Assembly: GCA_948567375.1 (NCBI GenBank)
Contig: OX419756.1
Span: 70,756,333-70,820,332, forward strand
From: Lunularia cruciata
Lineage: Eukaryota > Streptophyta > Marchantiopsida > Lunulariales > Lunulariaceae
Length of the DNA stretch: 64,000 nucleotides
Direction of reading: 5' to 3'
In this document: positions 58,681 through 64,000 of the stretch, one piece after another
Position numbering within the stretch: the first letter of the stretch is position 1
How the letters are laid out: each line of letters starts with the position of its first letter
Notes under the pieces: generated by a model
What the model saw: only the letters and a program-made list of their open reading frames with translations
What the model was told of the DNA's origin: nothing
Databases searched by the model: none
Made by a program: the position numbers and the translations under genes

Positions 58681-59603
58681 GGGGGTCTACACAATAACTG
58701 GACTTTCAGAACACAGGTTTGTGCAAATAACACGCTACGCTATTGTAATGCTGTAAGTATTTGGGAACAAATGTCTCGTCTTGACGAAGAATCAAAGTAA
58801 ACCAGCGTTTAGCGAGAGTTCTAGTTGGCAACAATAATGATATTTTAAAACACAAGTGTCCATGTAAAACTGGATTCCAGCCGATATGCTATCCTGGAGA
58901 CTATTTTGTGTTATATGACTTGGATTGCTTCTTTCAATTGAAGGTTCCCAGAAACTTATAAGCAGGGATGCATCCCAGGAACAAAAGTTCAGTTGACAAA
59001 TAGTTCAGGACAATCATTAGCGGATCAGTGGAGGTAGATCTAAGATACTTGGCCGACATTTCCATGGATATAGAATCACGACTGAATCAAATAGGTGATA
59101 TATTCCCCTGGGAATACAGTTATCTCAACGTTTGCTCTGAAATTCAAACCTGGGGTTCAGATATTTGTACAATCAGGTATACTTGTTTTCTCTTGGCAAA
59201 AGTCAAATGAGGGATTGTTCTCTAATTGTATATAGGATATTTTCTTTTGAAAGAAATGACACCAGAAGTTTCAGGGAAAGGCGGGACCATTCCTTCTAGT
59301 CATATATCTCTTTTCTTAACTAGTTAATTCAATGATAGTTTTCCGCGTTGTATTGTGAACCTAAAGGTGGAAACATATTCTTATACACCCTATCAAGATA
59401 AGGATTAAACATGGGGATGGTTGAATCTTATGTGAAAAGTGGTTCTACTCGGATTTCATGCGAACCATTTTACTCTTTTTGTTTTTTATTTTTTATCTTT
59501 GAAAATCTAAAGAAGAATTCATATCATTGAAATAAAAAAACAGCCTCAATACTTCTCACTTATGCGGTTCACGACATCTTAGATATCTACAGAGCCCTGT
59601 AAA
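58681..59603. other. Unassigned intergenic region
   Basis: No gene recognised. If the minus-strand exon candidate at 59604-60149 is real, further exons could lie here, but I could not identify one. Confidence 0.4.
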
Positions 59604-59739
59604 TTACAATTGAATATATGGCTTTGAGAAAGTAATAACTGGGATATAACGTTCCTGCAGGTGTAATTTACTTTCATAAAACATGTTGAACTGAGTAAAG
59701 TAGAGAAATATCACTACTTCTGAAATCATCACGAGCTTA

Positions 59740-60149
59740 AACGTGCTCCTCGTGCTTAATACTCGCCCACTAACTACTGGGACGTCAGCTGTAGAGGAAA
59801 ATTCCTGTGGTTGGTCGGTCCGGCCCGCCCAAGTGACCGACTGGAAAGCCGCCGAAAATATGGCTAGGGTTTCTGGTGGAACTTCACATTGACTTGGGAT
59901 GAAAGGTAAGGCAGGGGAATGTGATGGACTTTTGACTAATGGGGCGGGTTGGGCGCACGACGATCGGGAGTACGGTAATGTAGGGTAGGAGAATTGGAGG
60001 AACGACGAATCAAAGTTGAGTTCTTGCGGCGGAGCACGACGGTATTTGGTGAAGGTTTGGGAAGACGCCAAAGCAGTAGAGCGATGGAGGAAACTTGCGG
60101 CGCGAGAGAGGAGTGAAGAGGAGTGCGGCACGCTGCTCGGGAAATCCAC
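59740..60149 (-). CDS. Candidate first exon with targeting-like N-terminus
   Basis: The minus strand is open from the ATG at 60149 for 181 codons (to 59604). The first ~45 residues are Ser/Ala/Arg-rich with almost no acids (SSLLSRAASFLHRSTALASS), like a plastid or mitochondrial transit peptide. The coding look fades after about TFKL (near 59740), so a splice donor is likely around 59735-59775, but no strong one is obvious. The GC-rich, CpG-containing setting fits a promoter-proximal exon. The protein is not recognised. It would be transcribed divergently from the receptor kinase. Confidence 0.3.
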
Positions 60150-61861
60150 ATCGAGTTTCTGACCGGCTGAACTTGGACATGCCGGGAATGCTCCAAATTT
60201 CCAGGAGACTTTTGTGCTCGAGGAAAATTTCCCGAGAACCTCTTAATTGACGGGGAGAGTCTCGACGTAGGGGGTTCCGTTCACTCTTTCGGAGTACGCC
60301 CGAGATTGATGGAATTCTCGGGATCCTCAGGAAAAATCTTGAGGGAACACACCACCTTCTTCCACTCCGCCAGAACCGCTCGGGACGTCGGGGTATCTAA
60401 AATCAGCCGGGATAATGTAAACTATTTGCCGACTCGCCGGGTTCTGGTTTTCTATGGATCAAAACCTCCCGAGTCCGATTTTGACGGGAACGAAACAGTA
60501 CAATATCTTAGAGGTAGGAGGAGAGGATTTGCTTCCGTTGTCTTTCAAGGATAAGAGTGCACAGATGCGCGTATGCTGTGGGGACGGCGGTTCCCACATG
60601 GCGGGCTGCGAAAGAAGGGCCTACCAGAAGAAGGAAAACCAATGGAAAGGGGGGACTGGTATTGCGGGACCGTGGTATGTCAGAACGAGCGCAGACAAAC
60701 GAACTGCGCCGAATTGACAGAAAGTTCTTCTCGCTTGAACAACTGAAGCAAGAGCAGCAGTAAGTTCGAGAGCTGCAGCGGTGATGGTGGAGTCATAAAG
60801 GAAGAGTCAAATCTCTCTACAGTCGAAAAAGGGCCGCAATAGAGGGGAGTGGATGGATGGAGCCTTTCGTCGGACAGATAGATTTGCGGAAAGTCAGACC
60901 GATGAGTGGCAGCAAATTTGTCAGACTCATCTCAAGGAGGAGACAGGTAGAAAATGTGTCGTTGTCCGACTCAATGCGAGAGCAGCAGACATCCTCGGGC
61001 ATCTGCGTGGGTTGATTCGACGTGCTCCGCAAGGATACACAGATACATACATACACTCTAACGCGGAAGCAGACGGGCCAAAAATGATGAAGGTATCAGC
61101 TCCCAGGAGTGCAACTCTGTAGAGAGCGATGCGGGGCTGAAGAAACAAAGTCGGTGATGCAGACAGTAATGGCTGGCTGGAATGCAGTAGACCTAACCAG
61201 ACAGCACAGACATACTGTAGTTGAATTTTATCTCCAGGATTTGATGCGTGCATTCTCTCGTAAAAAAGGATGGTGAGTAGAGATCCACACGAATTGGTGG
61301 AAAGCGGAACAAGAAGGTAACGCTAGCAGGAGACAGACTTCGTACTGTTGAATACTATGGCGCAGCTTCTCTGTGAAGCATGAATTGTGCAATGCAGGTG
61401 CCAGTGGGGCGAGAACCTGCGCCAAAAAAATGAGCTTTCATGCGCGGGTGATCATGGATCTGCGCGCTGATGGAAGAGTTCTTTAGCTCCGCCGGAGCAT
61501 ACAGGGGGTCGGCGTTGTAGAACATTTAGGACTGAAGGACCTGCATGTGCGTGGATTGGGGGATAATGTACCAGGTAGAAGAAGCGTTGGCCAGATGTTT
61601 GCGTGGGAGCTTCGCTGCATGCAAGTACATTGCAGTTAAGGGACGGAAAGAGTGCACGCAAATTTCAGATACGGTAGATTCTCACGCCCTTTGAATGTTG
61701 GTCACGTTCACCGCGCTCTTTGGCATGGGGATGGGAGATAATCATTGTCACTCGCATTTCCTAGTTCCCGTCGAAGGAGGAGCAGAGTGCGCTTGAGTCG
61801 GCATGCTGCAGGATTTTGCTGCCCGAGTTGAAATTGGAGAGAGACCTAACGCGCGGAAAGA
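60150..61861 (+). other. Upstream region and probable 5' UTR of the receptor kinase
   Basis: GC-richer than the rest of the window, with several short overlapping frames on both strands but none convincing. An in-frame TAA at 61847-61849 lies 15 bases before the kinase ATG, so the protein cannot extend further upstream without a splice. No clear TATA box was identified. Confidence 0.45.
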
Positions 61862-64000
61862 ATGAGAGTCCAGCTGCAGTGTGGCGCGGTAAGAGAAGTA
61901 GCAGTATGGGTTCTTCTACTGCTCCTGTTGATCGCGAGCAGAGGAGGAGAGTCGGTTTCGGAGGACGGACAAGTTCTTCTGGAGTTCAAGCAAAGTCTTA
62001 CCGGAACCAGCATATTGGATGAAGCTTGGGGAGACGAGAATTCGATCCATCCCTGCGCTTGGCTCGGTGTGACATGTTCCAATGACACTGGGGCTGTCAC
62101 AGGCCTCGCTCTTCCTGGTCTGCAATTGCACGGGCAAATTTCCCCGGCGCTGGGGCGGCTGAGAAGTTTAGAGTCTCTCGATCTGGGTGACAACAACTTC
62201 ACCGGGCTGATCCCTCAGGAGATTGGGGGGTTGTCCCTGCTTCGGGTGTTGAACTTGTACAATAACCAGTTGACAGGCAACATTCCATCGTCTCTTGGAT
62301 GGATATCCACGCTGGAGGATCTCTATCTCAACGGGAATTTGCTAAATGGCTCTATGCCGCCGTCTCTCGTGAACTGTACCAGTCTACGACAGTTGCACCT
62401 TTACGACAACTTCCTTGTAGGCGACATACCCCACGAATATGGAGGCCTCTACAATTTAGACGCATTCCGAATCGGAGGCAATAAACTCTCCGGTCCGCTT
62501 CCAGGGTCCCTTGGCAACTGTGGCAACCTCACTGTGTTGGGAGTTGCATACAATCCTCTGACTGGATTGCTCCCTCCTGAATTGGGAAACCTCCAAAAGC
62601 TCAAGTCCATGGTTCTCATAGGCACGCTCATGACTGGACCTATTCCTCCGGAGTATGGGAACCTGACCTCGCTTGTCACCATGGCTCTGTACAGCACTTA
62701 CATTTCTGGAACTATTCCACCAGAACTTGGGAGGCTCCAAAATGTGCAGTTCATGTGGCTGTACTTGAATAACATCACAGGCCGTATACCTCCCGAATTG
62801 GGTAATTGTAGCTCTCTCCAGAGCTTAGATCTCTCGTACAATCAGCTCACTGGTAGCATTCCTGGAGAGTTGGGGAACGCTCCGATGCTGACCGTGATCA
62901 ACCTTTTTGTGAACAAGTTGAATGGCAGCATTCCCGTGGGGCTTTCCAGAGGTCCAAGCCTCACGACGCTGGAGCTGTACGATAACCAGCTGAGCGGCCC
63001 TATACCCCCGGAGCTGGGGCAGACGCCAAACTTAGCTGTTCTCGCAGCTTGGAAGAACCGGCTGTCAGGATCCATTCCTAAGAGTTTGGGAAATTGTAAG
63101 AGCCTCAATATCTTGGACATCTCCTTGAATCGTCTGGAGGGTGAGATACCTGCGGAGATTTTCAAACAAGGGAGCCTGCAGCGACTCTTTCTGTTCTCGA
63201 ATCGGCTGACGGGTCCTATACCCCCAGAGATCAAGTATGCATTCAATTTGACGAGGATACGACTGGCTAGGAATCAGCTGAGTGGCACCATTCCTTCCGA
63301 GCTGGCGCAGCTTTCGAACCTCACCTACTTAGACCTTCAGTCTAACAACATTACTGGTAGTCTTCCAGAAGGCTTTTTGGAAAGCAGATCTCTTCAAGCT
63401 CTCATCCTCGCCAACAATTTTCTCACGGGTGAGGTTCCTGCACAGCTCGGAAATGTGCACTCGCTCATCCAGTTGGACCTCTCAGCCAATAATCTATATG
63501 GTCCCATCCCCGCCGAAATTGGGAATCTCAGGAGGCTCATAAGTCTCAATCTCAGTATGAACCATCTTACTGGTTTCATTCCACCGGAGTTGAGTGATTG
63601 CCAAGCATTGAATGAGCTCGATCTTGGAGGCAATCAACTCAGCGGTAGAATTCCCTTTGAAATCGGTCGACTGAGCAGCTTAGAGATCAGTCTCAATCTA
63701 AGCTGGAACAACTTCTCTGGCCCGATCCCAGCTAGCTTGGGGAATCTGACTAAGCTTTCTAAGTTAGACCTGTCACACAATTTTCTCACCGGGAACGTTC
63801 TCCAACTAGATAACCTGGTCAGTCTCACCTTTGTAAATATATCCAACAACCTGTTCACTGGCCCATTACCAAATATCTTTTTCCGCCCAATGATGACTCT
63901 GTCGTACTTCGGGAACCCTGGCCTATGTGGTGCCACTCTGAGTCATGGTTGCGGTGACGATTCGCCAGACTCGACGGGCCATTCCAAGCGTCATCTTTCC
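61862..64000 (+). CDS. LRR receptor-like kinase, extracellular part (runs off the window)
   Basis: 713 codons open to the window end without a stop or visible intron. The start ATG (MRVQLQC) is the first after an in-frame TAA 15 bases upstream. Residues ~12-30 form a hydrophobic signal peptide (VWVLLLLLL). An LRR N-terminal cap ends in HPCAWLGVTC (~residues 61-70). About 25 plant-type 24-residue LRRs follow (LxxLxLxxNxLxGxIPxxLGN). The LRR C-cap contains YFGNPGLCG near residue 690, then a juxtamembrane-side Ser/Asp-rich spacer. The transmembrane helix and kinase would lie beyond 64000. Repeats 7-9 lack the usual Asn (AYNPLTG, IGTLMTG, YSTYISGTIPPELG), a pattern seen in subfamily XI receptors of the RGI/PXY/CLV1 type. 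It is thus probably a plasma-membrane peptide-hormone receptor; the exact orthologue is uncertain. Confidence 0.92.
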   Translation, partial: MRVQLQCGAVREVAVWVLLLLLLIASRGGESVSEDGQVLLEFKQSLTGTSILDEAWGDENSIHPCAWLGVTCSNDTGAVTGLALPGLQLHGQISPALGRLRSLESLDLGDNNFTGLIPQEIGGLSLLRVLNLYNNQLTGNIPSSLGWISTLEDLYLNGNLLNGSMPPSLVNCTSLRQLHLYDNFLVGDIPHEYGGLYNLDAFRIGGNKLSGPLPGSLGNCGNLTVLGVAYNPLTGLLPPELGNLQKLKSMVLIGTLMTGPIPPEYGNLTSLVTMALYSTYISGTIPPELGRLQNVQFMWLYLNNITGRIPPELGNCSSLQSLDLSYNQLTGSIPGELGNAPMLTVINLFVNKLNGSIPVGLSRGPSLTTLELYDNQLSGPIPPELGQTPNLAVLAAWKNRLSGSIPKSLGNCKSLNILDISLNRLEGEIPAEIFKQGSLQRLFLFSNRLTGPIPPEIKYAFNLTRIRLARNQLSGTIPSELAQLSNLTYLDLQSNNITGSLPEGFLESRSLQALILANNFLTGEVPAQLGNVHSLIQLDLSANNLYGPIPAEIGNLRRLISLNLSMNHLTGFIPPELSDCQALNELDLGGNQLSGRIPFEIGRLSSLEISLNLSWNNFSGPIPASLGNLTKLSKLDLSHNFLTGNVLQLDNLVSLTFVNISNNLFTGPLPNIFFRPMMTLSYFGNPGLCGATLSHGCGDDSPDSTGHSKRHLS

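Noticed and set aside
1..64000. CRISPR array or bacterial operon
   Set aside because: No regularly spaced identical repeats; the gene content is that of a plant nuclear genome.

Overview
This window looks like nuclear DNA of a land plant, probably a bryophyte or another non-seed lineage (inference from the chromovirus-type Ty3 elements, the non-LTR family and the intron-free receptor gene). No bacterial or organellar features are visible. It is mostly AT-rich intergenic DNA packed with retrotransposons of very different ages. Only one clear host gene is present: the start of a leucine-rich-repeat receptor-like kinase at the right edge (61862 to beyond 64000).

Left part (1-31.5 kb). After about 2.8 kb of unassigned sequence comes a nest of Ty3-type elements. 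Element A (about 2806-27573, minus strand) is interrupted at 13633 by a relative, element B (13633-26656, minus strand). B is interrupted by a young chromovirus, element C (17856-24483, plus strand, perfect 5-bp target duplication AATTA). A also holds a truncated C-type element (D, about 4719-6318) and a C-type LTR (E, about 11280-11871). A and B share two oddities. First, their ends are asymmetric: one repeat unit at the 5' end, but B1-A2-B2 at the 3' end, like the split direct repeats of PAT/Ngaro elements, although their pol looks like a Ty3 pol with a DDE-type integrase. Second, a PHD-type zinc finger lies at the pol C-terminus, where C carries a chromodomain.

Middle (31.5-51.1 kb). There is a solo C-type LTR with perfect target duplication (F), a long AT-rich gene-poor stretch, a weak candidate exon pair (37.7-39.1 kb), and a TIR element resembling pogo/Tigger (38082-38672). 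Next is an old, nearly complete non-LTR retrotransposon (N, 42214-51132, plus strand) with an N-terminal CCHH finger, a reverse transcriptase and a C-terminal restriction-like endonuclease. N is split by a second chromovirus (H, 45182-50847, minus strand). H's LTRs carry dense perfect heat-shock-element arrays upstream of a TATA box, and its pol has a four-copy 20-residue repeat between protease and reverse transcriptase.

Right part (51.1-64 kb). AT-rich intergenic DNA holds several 3'-end fragments of the N family, one with a 13-bp target duplication. From about 59.7 kb the sequence becomes GC-richer and more gene-like, with a possible first exon on the minus strand and then the receptor kinase on the plus strand. 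All transposon genes seen carry stops or frameshifts, so none appears autonomous as it stands.
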